A stretch of 64,000 bases of DNA, from NCBI RefSeq assembly GCF_000731675.1, contig NZ_JMIT01000003.1, positions 168,058 through 232,057 on the forward strand, given 5' to 3'. The notes under the pieces are model-generated. The model did no database searches and had not been told where the DNA came from. It saw only the letters and a list, made by a program, of their open reading frames with translations. The position numbers and the translations under genes were made by a program. This DNA is from Pseudomonas capeferrum. Its GTDB lineage: Bacteria > Pseudomonadota > Gammaproteobacteria > Pseudomonadales > Pseudomonadaceae. Below, piece by piece: positions 32,917 to 40,527 of this stretch. The number at the start of each line of letters is the position of its first letter. Positions within the stretch are counted from its first letter, which is position 1.

Positions 32917-34240
32917 CAAGGTGCTCCGTCGGCAGGTCGAGCATGGCGCCTGCTTCGTTCAAGGTGAGGTCGATGGCGCGCAGGGCACCGAAGCCCGGCA
33001 GGCGCGCATCGCGCACATACAAGTCGTAACGGCCCGGTGAACGGGCCAGCAAAGTGGCCGGGGCAACATGGGCCACGGCGCAGGATCGGGGGCAACCGGA
33101 CAGGTGCACGCTGCCGGGAACGCCTGGGCCGAGCAGCGCGGCCAGGGCAACGGCATCGGCCTTGGTCTCGCCGTGGGCCTTGGCGCACCCACTGCTGCCG
33201 GTGCACGCGGTGATGCGCGCCAGCGGCTCATGGCGGTGGCAAAGCAGGCCCAAGGCGGACAACTGCGCCTGGGCCTGCTCGATGTGGGCCAGATCGAGAT
33301 TGGTCAGCACCAGGCTTTGCCAGGGGCTCAGGCGCAGGCTGCCGTCACCCAGGTGGCGGGCGATGTGCGCGGCACCGCGCAGCATCTCCGGCGTCAACCG
33401 GCCCTGGGGCGGGGCGACGCCCAGCGCAAGGCCGTGGTTTTGTGGCAGTACCCCCAGCCATACGGGGTGGTTTCGTGCACGGCGCCATTGCAGCACGGCA
33501 GCATCGCGACGAATGTCCAGGCCGAGCCCTTCGACGAAAAACGCGGCCGAACAGCCTTCCAGCAATTGGCGCATACGCGATTGGTCCGCAGACGCCAGAT
33601 CAAGGAAACGCGCCAGCACCGCACGCACCAGGGCCAGGCCCTGCTCCAGCGGCACGGCACCGAGCACCTGGCCGTCGGCCGGGCAGCCCGCCAGGCCAAA
33701 CGCCAGCCACGTGCGCTGCTCAAGGTGCAGAGCCGAAAGCCATAGGTCATGGGGGTGTTCGAGCATGGCCAGGCCTTCGCCGGCGTCCAGCTGCACGGCG
33801 AACTTGGCCGACAATTGATGAAAGCGCGGTGTGCTTTCGAGCATGGCGAGGATCTGCCCCGCCAATGGTCGGGCATCCAGCAACATGGCCGGGTCATGCC
33901 CGGCCAGCGGGCTGAGCATCAGGTTGCGCACATCGTCACCGGCGGCATCGCGCGGGCCCAGGCCGGCGGCCAGCAACCTGGCGACCAGGCCATTGTGGTC
34001 GCTGCCGATACCGCGGACCTGCAGGTTGGCGCGGTTGGTCGCCTCGATCACGCCGCCGGCGAAGCGTTCGGCGGCCTCGGCCACGGCATCGGCCTGATCG
34101 GCCAGCAGCAGGCCACCGGGCAGCTTGACCCGGCAAATCCCACCATCACGCGCATTGACGATGCGCCACAACCCCGGGCAGGCCGAGGGGCGAGGTGAAA
34201 CATCGGGGGCTTGGGCCTGCTTCAAAGGGGTGTCCGGCAA
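32909..34240 (-). CDS. cobG: Precorrin-3B synthase (CobG)
   Basis: Iron-sulfur and siroheme-like monooxygenase that hydroxylates precorrin-3A in the aerobic, oxygen-dependent route. The product resembles nitrite/sulfite reductases: an N-terminal ferredoxin-like half (CPGLWRIVNARDGGICRVKLPGG) and C-terminal cluster cysteines in CTGSSGCAKAHGETK and HLSGCPRSCA. The start is uncertain: a TTG at 34240 gives 443 residues, an ATG at 34300 gives 463. I prefer the TTG because the extra residues do not look conserved and a CATAAT box lies between the two. It is the first gene of the minus-strand cob operon. Confidence 0.88.
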   Translation of the reverse strand: MPDTPLKQAQAPDVSPRPSACPGLWRIVNARDGGICRVKLPGGLLLADQADAVAEAAERFAGGVIEATNRANLQVRGIGSDHNGLVARLLAAGLGPRDAAGDDVRNLMLSPLAGHDPAMLLDARPLAGQILAMLESTPRFHQLSAKFAVQLDAGEGLAMLEHPHDLWLSALHLEQRTWLAFGLAGCPADGQVLGAVPLEQGLALVRAVLARFLDLASADQSRMRQLLEGCSAAFFVEGLGLDIRRDAAVLQWRRARNHPVWLGVLPQNHGLALGVAPPQGRLTPEMLRGAAHIARHLGDGSLRLSPWQSLVLTNLDLAHIEQAQAQLSALGLLCHRHEPLARITACTGSSGCAKAHGETKADAVALAALLGPGVPGSVHLSGCPRSCAVAHVAPATLLARSPGRYDLYVRDARLPGFGALRAIDLTLNEAGAMLDLPTEHLDD

Positions 34241-34371
34241 TCTGTGAAGTGCGCTTGAGTGTAGAAGGCGCGGTATTATGCCTGCTTTGTCCGGCGGCAT
34301 GAAAAGCCGGTGGTCGAGCTTATCGTTTACCCGGGGCCGCTTCGCGCCCCAGAAATGGCGGATTGAAACAC
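34241..34371. promoter_or_regulatory. Divergent promoter region of the two cob operons
   Basis: This 131-base gap must drive cobG-H-I-J leftward and cobL-cbiD-cobK rightward. On the minus strand a CATAAT at about 34275-34280 would place transcription near the preferred cobG start. A hairpin, ggggccgcttcgcgcccc, lies at 34335-34352 in the cobL leader. I looked for a B12 box and a long structured leader and saw neither, so a cobalamin riboswitch is not supported here. Confidence 0.4.
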
Positions 34372-35583
34372 ATGGCACCCTGGCTGACAGTAGTAGGCAT
34401 CGGCGAAGACGGCTTCAACGGCCTGGGCAAGCAGGCCCGGCGCGCCCTGCTGGGCGCTTCGCGGATCTTCGGCAGCCCCCGCCAACTGGCCTTGCTGCCG
34501 CGCTGCGTGGTCGGCGAGCGGCTGAGCTGGCCCACCCCGTTCGCCCTGGCGCCGGTACTCGCAGCGCGCGGTGCCCCTGTCTGCGTGTTGGCCAGCGGCG
34601 ACCCGATGTTCTTCGGCGTCGGCGCCAGCCTGGCACGCCAGGTGCCCGCCAGTGAGATGCGCGTGCTGCCGATGCCGTCCTCTTGCGCCCTGGCTGCCGC
34701 CCGCCTGGGCTGGCCGCTGCAGGAGGTGCAGGTGGTATCGGTGGTCGCCCGGCCGCTGGCGGCGCTCAATGCCCAGCTGCACAGCGGTGCCCGCCTGCTG
34801 GTGCTGAGCAACGACGGCGACAGCCCTGCCGCGATTGCCGCCCAGCTGTGCGCGCGTGGTTTCGGGCCAAGTCGCCTGCGCGTGTTCGAACACCTTGGCG
34901 GCGCCGATGAACGCGAACTGGCCGGCAGCGCCCAGGACTGGCCTCACACCCAGGTTGCAGCGCTGAACCTGGTGGCCATCGAGTGCCTCGCCGCGCCCGA
35001 TGCACCACGCTTGCCACGGGTTGCCGGGCTGCCAGACACGGCCTTCCAGCATGACGGCCAACTGACCAAGCGCGATGTCCGCGCCATCACCCTGGCCCGC
35101 CTCGCCCCGCAGCCCGGCGAGCTGCTGTGGGACGTGGGCGCAGGCTGTGGCTCGATCGGCATCGAGTGGATGCGTGCCCACCCTGCCTGCCGTGCGTTGG
35201 CCATCGAGGCCGACGAAGGGCGCCAGGGGTTTATCGAACACAACCGCGATGCACTGGGCGTACCCGGCCTGCAACTGGTACGCGGCAAGGCGCCGGCGGC
35301 ATTGGCAGGCCTTGAGCAGCCCGACGCGATCTTCATCGGTGGCGGGGTAACCCGTGAAGGCGTGCTGGAGCTGTGCTGGGAGGGTCTGCGCCCGGGTGGG
35401 CGGCTGGTGGCCAACGCGGTCACCCTGCAAAGCGAATTGGCCCTGGCGCATTTTCGCGAGCAGCACGGTGGCGAGCTGACCCGTATCCATGTTGCCCACG
35501 TGCAGCCGCTAGGGGCGTTCGACACCTGGCGCCAGGCCTTGCCGATCACCTTGCTGGACGTGGTGAAACCCTTCGATGCGTGA
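34372..35583 (+). CDS. cobL: Precorrin-6Y C5,15-methyltransferase (decarboxylating)
   Basis: Bifunctional enzyme that methylates C5 and C15 of the corrin and removes the acetate side-chain carboxyl. The 403-residue protein has an N-terminal tetrapyrrole methylase domain (about 1-200, WLTVVGIGEDG and LASGDPMFFGVGASL) and a C-terminal CobL/CbiT-type SAM domain (about 210-400, LLWDVGAGCGSIGIEWMR, IFIGGGVTREGVLE). The start at ATG 34372 fits the family. It overlaps cbiD by eight bases. Confidence 0.96.
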   Translation: MAPWLTVVGIGEDGFNGLGKQARRALLGASRIFGSPRQLALLPRCVVGERLSWPTPFALAPVLAARGAPVCVLASGDPMFFGVGASLARQVPASEMRVLPMPSSCALAAARLGWPLQEVQVVSVVARPLAALNAQLHSGARLLVLSNDGDSPAAIAAQLCARGFGPSRLRVFEHLGGADERELAGSAQDWPHTQVAALNLVAIECLAAPDAPRLPRVAGLPDTAFQHDGQLTKRDVRAITLARLAPQPGELLWDVGAGCGSIGIEWMRAHPACRALAIEADEGRQGFIEHNRDALGVPGLQLVRGKAPAALAGLEQPDAIFIGGGVTREGVLELCWEGLRPGGRLVANAVTLQSELALAHFREQHGGELTRIHVAHVQPLGAFDTWRQALPITLLDVVKPFDA

Positions 35584-36670
35584 AGAAACCCACGAACAAC
35601 CCGCGCCGCTGCGCAGCGGCCTGACCACCGGCAGCTGTGCCACCGCCACCAGCCTCGCAGCGGCGCGCCTGCTGCTGACAGGCGTCTGTGACGACGCAGT
35701 GAGCATCACCCTGCCCAAGGGCAAGGTGGTGCAGATGCGCCTGGAGTTCTGCCGTCGCGCAGGCCAGTGCGCTGAAGCCGGTACCCTCAAGGACGCCGGC
35801 GACGACCCGGACGTGACCCATGGCGCCCTGCTCTACAGCCAGGTCCGCTTGCTGGCCGAGCCCGGCATCCGCTTTGTCGCCGGCCATGGTGTGGGGACCG
35901 TGACGCGCCCGGGGCTGGTACTGGCGGTGGGCGAGCCGGCGATCAACCCGGTGCCCCGGCGCATGATTGGCGAACACCTGCAACGCCTGGCCGAGGCGTG
36001 TGCCTATCACGGCGGCTTCGAAGTGACGGTCAACGTGCAGGGCGGTGAATTGCTGGCGCTCAAAACCATGAACCCGCGCCTTGGCATCCTCGGCGGGCTG
36101 TCGATCCTGGGCACCAGCGGCATCGTCCGGCCGTTTTCCTGCGCGGCCTACATCGCCTCGATCCATCAGGGTATCGACGTGGCCCACACCAACGGCTACA
36201 CGCACATTGCCGCCTGTACCGGCAACGCCAGCGAAGACACCATGCGCCGGGTCTACGGCCTGCCGGAAATCGCCCTGATCGAAATGGGCGACTTCGTCGG
36301 TGCCGTACTCAAGCACTTGCGCAAGGTGCCGGTACCGCGCCTGAGCCTGTGCGGTGGCTTCGGCAAGATCAGCAAGCTGGCCGCCGGGCACATGGACCTG
36401 CACAGCCGCCATTCGAGCATCGACCTGCCGCAACTGGCCGGCTGGGCGGCGGCTGTCGGCGCCGATGCAAACCTTCAGGCCGCGATCATCGCCGCCAACA
36501 CCAGCCAGCAAGCCCTGGCACTGGCCCATGCCGCCGGCATTGCCCTGGGCGACGCCGTCTGCGCGCATGCGCTGGCATTCGCCCGCAGCGTGGTGCCCGC
36601 GCAGGTCCAGGTCGAGGTGTTCGCCATCGACCGCCAAGGCGGTATCGTCGGCCAGGCGGGCGTGCAATGA
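35576..36670 (+). CDS. cbiD: Cobalt-precorrin-5B C1-methyltransferase (CbiD)
   Basis: Methylates C1 of the corrin ring. The 364-residue protein has the CbiD signature LRSGLTTGSCATATSLAA near the start, GHGVGTVTRPGL and HTNGYTHIAACTGNASED. In aerobic pathways of the P. denitrificans type this step is done by CobF; here CbiD stands in its place, between cobL and cobK. The gene overlaps cobL by eight bases and cobK by four. Confidence 0.96.
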   Translation: MREETHEQPAPLRSGLTTGSCATATSLAAARLLLTGVCDDAVSITLPKGKVVQMRLEFCRRAGQCAEAGTLKDAGDDPDVTHGALLYSQVRLLAEPGIRFVAGHGVGTVTRPGLVLAVGEPAINPVPRRMIGEHLQRLAEACAYHGGFEVTVNVQGGELLALKTMNPRLGILGGLSILGTSGIVRPFSCAAYIASIHQGIDVAHTNGYTHIAACTGNASEDTMRRVYGLPEIALIEMGDFVGAVLKHLRKVPVPRLSLCGGFGKISKLAAGHMDLHSRHSSIDLPQLAGWAAAVGADANLQAAIIAANTSQQALALAHAAGIALGDAVCAHALAFARSVVPAQVQVEVFAIDRQGGIVGQAGVQ

Positions 36671-37389
36671 GCGCGCGCATCCTGCTGCTGGGCGGCGTGA
36701 CCGAGGCCCTGGCCATCGCCCGCCAGCTTGGCCCGCAGCATGTCTACAGCCTGGCAGGCATCGGCCGCGTGCCGCAGGGCCTGCAATGCCAGGTGCGGGT
36801 TGGCGGCTTTGGCGGTGCCGAAGGCCTTGCCCGCTACCTGCGTGAGGCGGGTATCACCCTGCTGATCGATGCCACCCACCCCTATGCCGCGCAAATCAGC
36901 CACAACGCCGCTGTTGCCTCACGCGCTGCAGGTGTTCCGTGCTGGGCGTTGCGCCGGCCTGCCTGGCAGGCGCAGCCGGGTGACGACTGGCGCGAGGTAC
37001 AAGACTGGGCGGGGCTGATCGACGCACTCGCGCCCTTCCGGCGGCCGCTGTTCACGCTGGGGCGCGAGCCGTTGCAGCATCTGGCAGAGATACCGCCAGA
37101 ACAGTTCTGGACATTGCGGGCCCTGGAAGCCTGCCCGGGTAACGACCGCTGCGAAGTGATTGGCGCACGTGGGCCGTTTCGTATTGAAGACGAGCGTGCG
37201 TTGTTCGCGCGGCGGCAGATTGATGTGCTGATCAGCAAGAACAGCGGCAGCCTGGCGACCGAGCCCAAGCTTGAAGTGGCCCGGGAGCTGGGGGTGCCGG
37301 TGTTGATTCTGGAGCGGCCGGCGCTGCCTGGGGTGGATCGGGAGTATGGGGCGTGTGAAGCGTTGATGGCGGACTTGGGCCGCGGGTAG
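36667..37389 (+). CDS. cobK: Precorrin-6A reductase
   Basis: NADPH-dependent reductase that turns precorrin-6A into precorrin-6B. The 240-residue protein has ILLLGGVTEALAIARQL at the N-terminus, LLIDATHPYAAQIS and the C-terminal ISKNSGSLATEPKLEVARELG, all typical of CobK/CbiJ. The ATG overlaps the cbiD stop codon. It is the last gene of the plus-strand cob operon and is followed by a long palindrome. Confidence 0.95.
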   Translation: MSARILLLGGVTEALAIARQLGPQHVYSLAGIGRVPQGLQCQVRVGGFGGAEGLARYLREAGITLLIDATHPYAAQISHNAAVASRAAGVPCWALRRPAWQAQPGDDWREVQDWAGLIDALAPFRRPLFTLGREPLQHLAEIPPEQFWTLRALEACPGNDRCEVIGARGPFRIEDERALFARRQIDVLISKNSGSLATEPKLEVARELGVPVLILERPALPGVDREYGACEALMADLGRG

Positions 37390-37417
37390 GGACGAGGCGC
37401 ATGGCGTGGGTTTTGTA

Positions 37418-37467
37418 GCGCCTTCGAGATCGAGCGCCGCGCGGGCGGCGCTCGATCTTCAAGGCGC
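37418..37467. repeat. Long palindromic intergenic repeat
   Basis: The arms gcgccttcgagatcgagcgc plus cgc (37418-37440) and gcggcgctcgatcttcaagg plus cgcc (37444-37467) pair over about 22 bases with few mismatches around a short centre. It lies 29 bases after cobK and could end its transcript. One arm recurs at 12648-12670. The rest of the 226-base gap to nfeD shows a C-rich, T-rich stretch without clear promoter boxes. Confidence 0.7.
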
Positions 37468-37615
37468 CAAAAAACCTACGGCAAGCACTTCTCCCCCCCA
37501 ACCGCCTCCATGCCAAATCAGCCTCTCCCTACACCCAACGCCAACTTGTCTGAATAGCCTTCCGCCCATTCTCTGCCCTAAACTCTTCCCCCCTCCCCCG
37601 GAAGGCTTCATTCAT

Positions 37616-38053
37616 ATGGAAATGCAATGGTGGATCTGGCTGGTGTTCGGTATCGCGCTGATCCTGCTCGAACTGGTCCTGCCTACGTTCTTCATTCTCT
37701 GGTTCGGCATCGGTGCCGTGCTGGTTTCGCTCATCTCGCTCGCCGCACCCAGCCTGCAACTGGATATGCAGATGCTGCTGTGGGTGCTGCTGTCTTCAGC
37801 CACCACCGCCCTGTGGTTCAAGTTGTTCCGGCGCAAAAAACCGGATGTGCGATGGACGGCCGATAGCGTGATCGGTGAAGTCGGCCTGCTGACCGCCAGC
37901 GTTTCCGAGTTCCAGAAAGGCCGCGTGCGTTTCCAGAAGCCGATCCTCGGCAACGAAGAATGGACCTGCGTCGCCGACACTGAAATCCCGTCCGGCGAGC
38001 GTGTGCGCCTCACCGCCATCGAAGGCAATACCGCCCGCGTCATCCGGGCCTGA
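37616..38053 (+). CDS. NfeD family membrane protein
   Basis: A 145-residue protein with two or three membrane helices (about residues 3-65) and a C-terminal OB-fold domain (about 80-145, GEVGLLTASVSEFQKGRVRF and WTCVADTEIPSGERVRLTAIEGNTARV). NfeD proteins pair with stomatin-like SPFH proteins, here the next gene, and are thought to help organise membrane microdomains. The ATG at 37616 follows ggaagg; upstream in-frame residues are proline-rich and rejected. Confidence 0.92.
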   Translation: MEMQWWIWLVFGIALILLELVLPTFFILWFGIGAVLVSLISLAAPSLQLDMQMLLWVLLSSATTALWFKLFRRKKPDVRWTADSVIGEVGLLTASVSEFQKGRVRFQKPILGNEEWTCVADTEIPSGERVRLTAIEGNTARVIRA

Positions 38054-38079
38054 ATCCGTACTGAAAGGAAGTTCGTATC

Positions 38080-38934
38080 ATGACCAGCCTTATCGTCGTG
38101 GGCGCCCTCGCCCTGTTCGTCCTGATCACCGTGTTCAAGGGGGTGCGTATCGTGCCCCAAGGCGAGGAGTGGATCGTCGAGCGCCTTGGCCGCTACAACA
38201 ACACCCTCAAACCCGGCCTGAACATCGTCATTCCGTACGTGGACGTGGTCGCCTACCGCCTGCCCACCAAAGACATCATCCTCGATGTGCAAGAGCAGGA
38301 AATCATCACCAAGGACAACGCGGTGATCGTCGCCAACGCCTTGTGCTTCGCCAAGGTAGTCGACCCGCAGAAGGCCTCGTACGGCGTACAGAACTTCTCC
38401 TTCGCCGTCACCAGCCTGACCATGACCTCGCTGCGCGCCATCGTCGGTGCCATGGACCTGGACGAAGCCTTGTCCAGCCGTGAGCAGATCAAGGCCCGCC
38501 TGCGCGAGGCGATGTCCGAGCAGACCGAAGACTGGGGCGTGACCGTGCGCTCGGTCGAGATCCAGGACATCAAGCCGTCCGAGAACATGCAACTGGCCAT
38601 GGAACGCCAGGCCGCTGCCGAGCGTGAACGTAAAGCCGACGTCACCCGTGCCGAGGGTGCCAAGCAGGCTGCGATCCTCGAAGCTGAAGCACGCCTGCAA
38701 TCCGCCAAGCTGGACGCCGAGGCGCAGATCAACCTGGCCGAGGCGTCGGCACGGGCGATTTCGCTGGTCAAGGAGGCCGTGGGCAACGAGACCGTGCCGG
38801 CCATGTACCTGCTGGGCGAGCGCTACATCGGCGCGATGGAGAACCTGGCCAGCAGCAGCAATGCCAAAGTCGTGGTGTTGCCGGCAGACCTGCAAGAGAC
38901 CGTGCGCGGCCTGATGGGCCGCAACAAGCCCTGA
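38080..38934 (+). CDS. SPFH/stomatin-like membrane protein
   Basis: A 284-residue protein of the stomatin/prohibitin (SPFH) family, close to QmcA. One N-terminal membrane helix (about 3-20) is followed by the SPFH domain (VPQGEEWIVERLGRYNNTLKPGLNIVIP) and a long alanine/glutamate-rich coiled coil (about 175-235, AAERERKADVTRAEGAKQAA). Such proteins oligomerise into rings at the membrane and can regulate FtsH-type proteases. It lies 26 bases after the nfeD gene, one operon. Confidence 0.93.
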   Translation: MTSLIVVGALALFVLITVFKGVRIVPQGEEWIVERLGRYNNTLKPGLNIVIPYVDVVAYRLPTKDIILDVQEQEIITKDNAVIVANALCFAKVVDPQKASYGVQNFSFAVTSLTMTSLRAIVGAMDLDEALSSREQIKARLREAMSEQTEDWGVTVRSVEIQDIKPSENMQLAMERQAAAERERKADVTRAEGAKQAAILEAEARLQSAKLDAEAQINLAEASARAISLVKEAVGNETVPAMYLLGERYIGAMENLASSSNAKVVVLPADLQETVRGLMGRNKP

Positions 38935-38943
38935 GTTAGCGGG

Positions 38944-38980
38944 CCAAGCTTGCCCCGCGAAGGGGCCGCAAAGCGGCCCC
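38944..38980. repeat. REP fragment plus GC hairpin terminator
   Basis: A partial REP sequence (ccaagcttgccccgcgaagg) runs into a perfect hairpin ggggccgc-aaa-gcggcccc (38962-38980), the same hairpin seen at 44025-44043 and inside 56243-56273. It follows the stomatin gene and probably terminates that transcript. Confidence 0.65.
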
Positions 38981-39075
38981 AGCCCCTCCCCACCTGCGTC
39001 ACTTCACCGCACCCCGCCTTTTTTACCTATACTGCGCCTTACAATACCCACCACGATTCCTGACCGGATCTCTCC

Positions 39076-39465
39076 ATGCCCCCACGTCGGCACATTGCCT
39101 GGATAGCCTGCCTAGCAGTGCTGTTCAACCTGCTGGCCATGCCGCTGTCTTCTGCCGCGCCCAAGGGCCCGGCCGAGCAGTTGCTGTGGGGGGCTTTCTG
39201 TTCCAGCATGGCCAACAAGGCCAAGGTCGACGTCCAGGCCCTGGCCAAGATCGACCTCGGCCCGCAAAGCGACGACAGCGCCAGCATGATGAACTGCTGG
39301 TGCTGCTCGGGTGCCGCACCGCTGCTGGCCTTGCCCGGCTACCCGCCGCAGCTGCACAACCCGCCGACACTGCACGCCGGGCACCTGCCGCTGCTTGCCG
39401 ACTACCAACCCACGCCGCGCCAGCTATGGCCCGCGCTCAACCCCCGTGCCTCCCCTCTGGTCTGA
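39076..39465 (+). CDS. DUF2946 family protein, copper-block gene 1
   Basis: A 129-residue small secreted or membrane-anchored protein with an N-terminal hydrophobic segment (about residues 8-28, ending SSAAPK). A central cluster MMNCWCCSG offers three cysteines and two methionines as soft-metal ligands. DUF2946 proteins sit beside copper-uptake genes in Pseudomonas; copper binding is inferred. It is the first of five genes that appear to form one copper operon up to 44017. No ribosome-binding site stands out. Confidence 0.75.
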   Translation: MPPRRHIAWIACLAVLFNLLAMPLSSAAPKGPAEQLLWGAFCSSMANKAKVDVQALAKIDLGPQSDDSASMMNCWCCSGAAPLLALPGYPPQLHNPPTLHAGHLPLLADYQPTPRQLWPALNPRASPLV

Positions 39466-39511
39466 GTTGCTCACGCTGTCCGCCTGAACCTGAACAGATC
39501 GGAGACTCACC

Positions 39512-39997
39512 ATGCTCAAGCAAGCCCTCGTCGTGGCCGCCCTGCTGCTGCCCAGCGCCTTCGCCACTGCCCACGAATACACCGTGGGCAACCTGCACAT
39601 CGCGCACCCCTGGTCGCTGCAACTGCCCCCCAACGCGCCCAACGTCGCCGCGTATTTCGTCGTGCACAACAATGGCCAGGCCGATGACCGCCTGCTGAGT
39701 GTCGACAGCCCCATCAGCGATGACGCCCAGTTGCACGAGCATGCCATGACGGCCAGCGGCACCATGAAGATGCAACAGGTGCCCAGCGTGGTAGTACCCG
39801 CCGGCAAGGATGTGACCTTCGCCCCCAGCGCCTACCACGTGATGCTGATGCAGCCCAAGGACCGCAGCCTGCTCAGCGACGGCAAGCGTTTCCCGTTGAC
39901 CCTGCACTTCGAGAAGGCCGGTGATGTCACGGTCGAAGTCGCCGTGCAGAAAGAGGCGCCCTCGGGCCAGCCCCAGGCTCACGAACACGCGCACTGA
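39512..39997 (+). CDS. PCu(A)C-type periplasmic copper chaperone
   Basis: A 161-residue periplasmic protein. A signal peptide (about 1-20, ending ATA) precedes the PCu(A)C domain, which has the HEH...MKM pattern of copper(I) ligands: QLHEHAMTASGTMKMQQV, then YHVMLMQPK. The C-terminal tail AHEHAH adds histidines. Chaperones of this type deliver Cu(I) to cytochrome c oxidase or to transport systems. It has a clear ggag ribosome-binding site and lies between two DUF2946 genes, upstream of oprC. Confidence 0.92.
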   Translation: MLKQALVVAALLLPSAFATAHEYTVGNLHIAHPWSLQLPPNAPNVAAYFVVHNNGQADDRLLSVDSPISDDAQLHEHAMTASGTMKMQQVPSVVVPAGKDVTFAPSAYHVMLMQPKDRSLLSDGKRFPLTLHFEKAGDVTVEVAVQKEAPSGQPQAHEHAH

Positions 39998-40020
39998 ACA
40001 TTAGCTGACAGGCACTCGCC

Positions 40021-40461
40021 ATGAGCCTGCCGCGCAACAGCATCAGCCGTACCCCCCGCCCTGAACGCAGGCGCGTTGGGGGCGGCTGGCTGAGCCTGTT
40101 CGCCATGTGGATGATCTTCATCGGCCCGCTGGTTTCCCAGTCGATGCCGATGGACCACCACGCCGGCATGAACATGCCGACGGGCATGTCGATGGCCCCC
40201 GAGCACGCGCAGAGCGTGGACTCGCACCACAGCCATGATGGCCATGGCGGCGATGGCCAACTGCATGTGATGTGGGAAAAGTGCGGCTACTGCAGCCTGC
40301 TGTTCAACTGCCCCGCACTGCCGCAAACCCTCAGCCCGCTCAGTGCCGGCGTAGCAGTCCCCTCCACTCACCTTCTTGCAACCACGCGCCAGGGGCATGC
40401 CCGGCAGGCTGTATTCCCGGGTGCGCGCAGCCGCGCGCCGCCTTCCTCGATCAGCGTCTGA
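40021..40461 (+). CDS. DUF2946 family protein, copper-block gene 3 (Met/His-rich)
   Basis: A 146-residue protein with one hydrophobic segment (about residues 22-40) and then a methionine- and histidine-rich region (MPMDHHAGMNMPTGMSMAPE and HHSHDGHGGDGQLHVM) followed by CGYCSLLFNCP. These are typical soft and borderline metal ligands, so copper binding in the periplasm is likely. It resembles DUF2946 members found before oprC. The C-terminal third is low in predicted structure. Confidence 0.78.
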   Translation: MSLPRNSISRTPRPERRRVGGGWLSLFAMWMIFIGPLVSQSMPMDHHAGMNMPTGMSMAPEHAQSVDSHHSHDGHGGDGQLHVMWEKCGYCSLLFNCPALPQTLSPLSAGVAVPSTHLLATTRQGHARQAVFPGARSRAPPSSISV

Positions 40462-40527
40462 AAACACATTGTCCGCACGGAGCCAGGAGGCTTCGCGCTC
40501 ACTCATGACTGATCGACTGGAATCATT

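Noticed and set aside
34241..34371. Cobalamin riboswitch between the cob operons
   Set aside because: The gap is too short for a full riboswitch on either strand and no B12 box was found.
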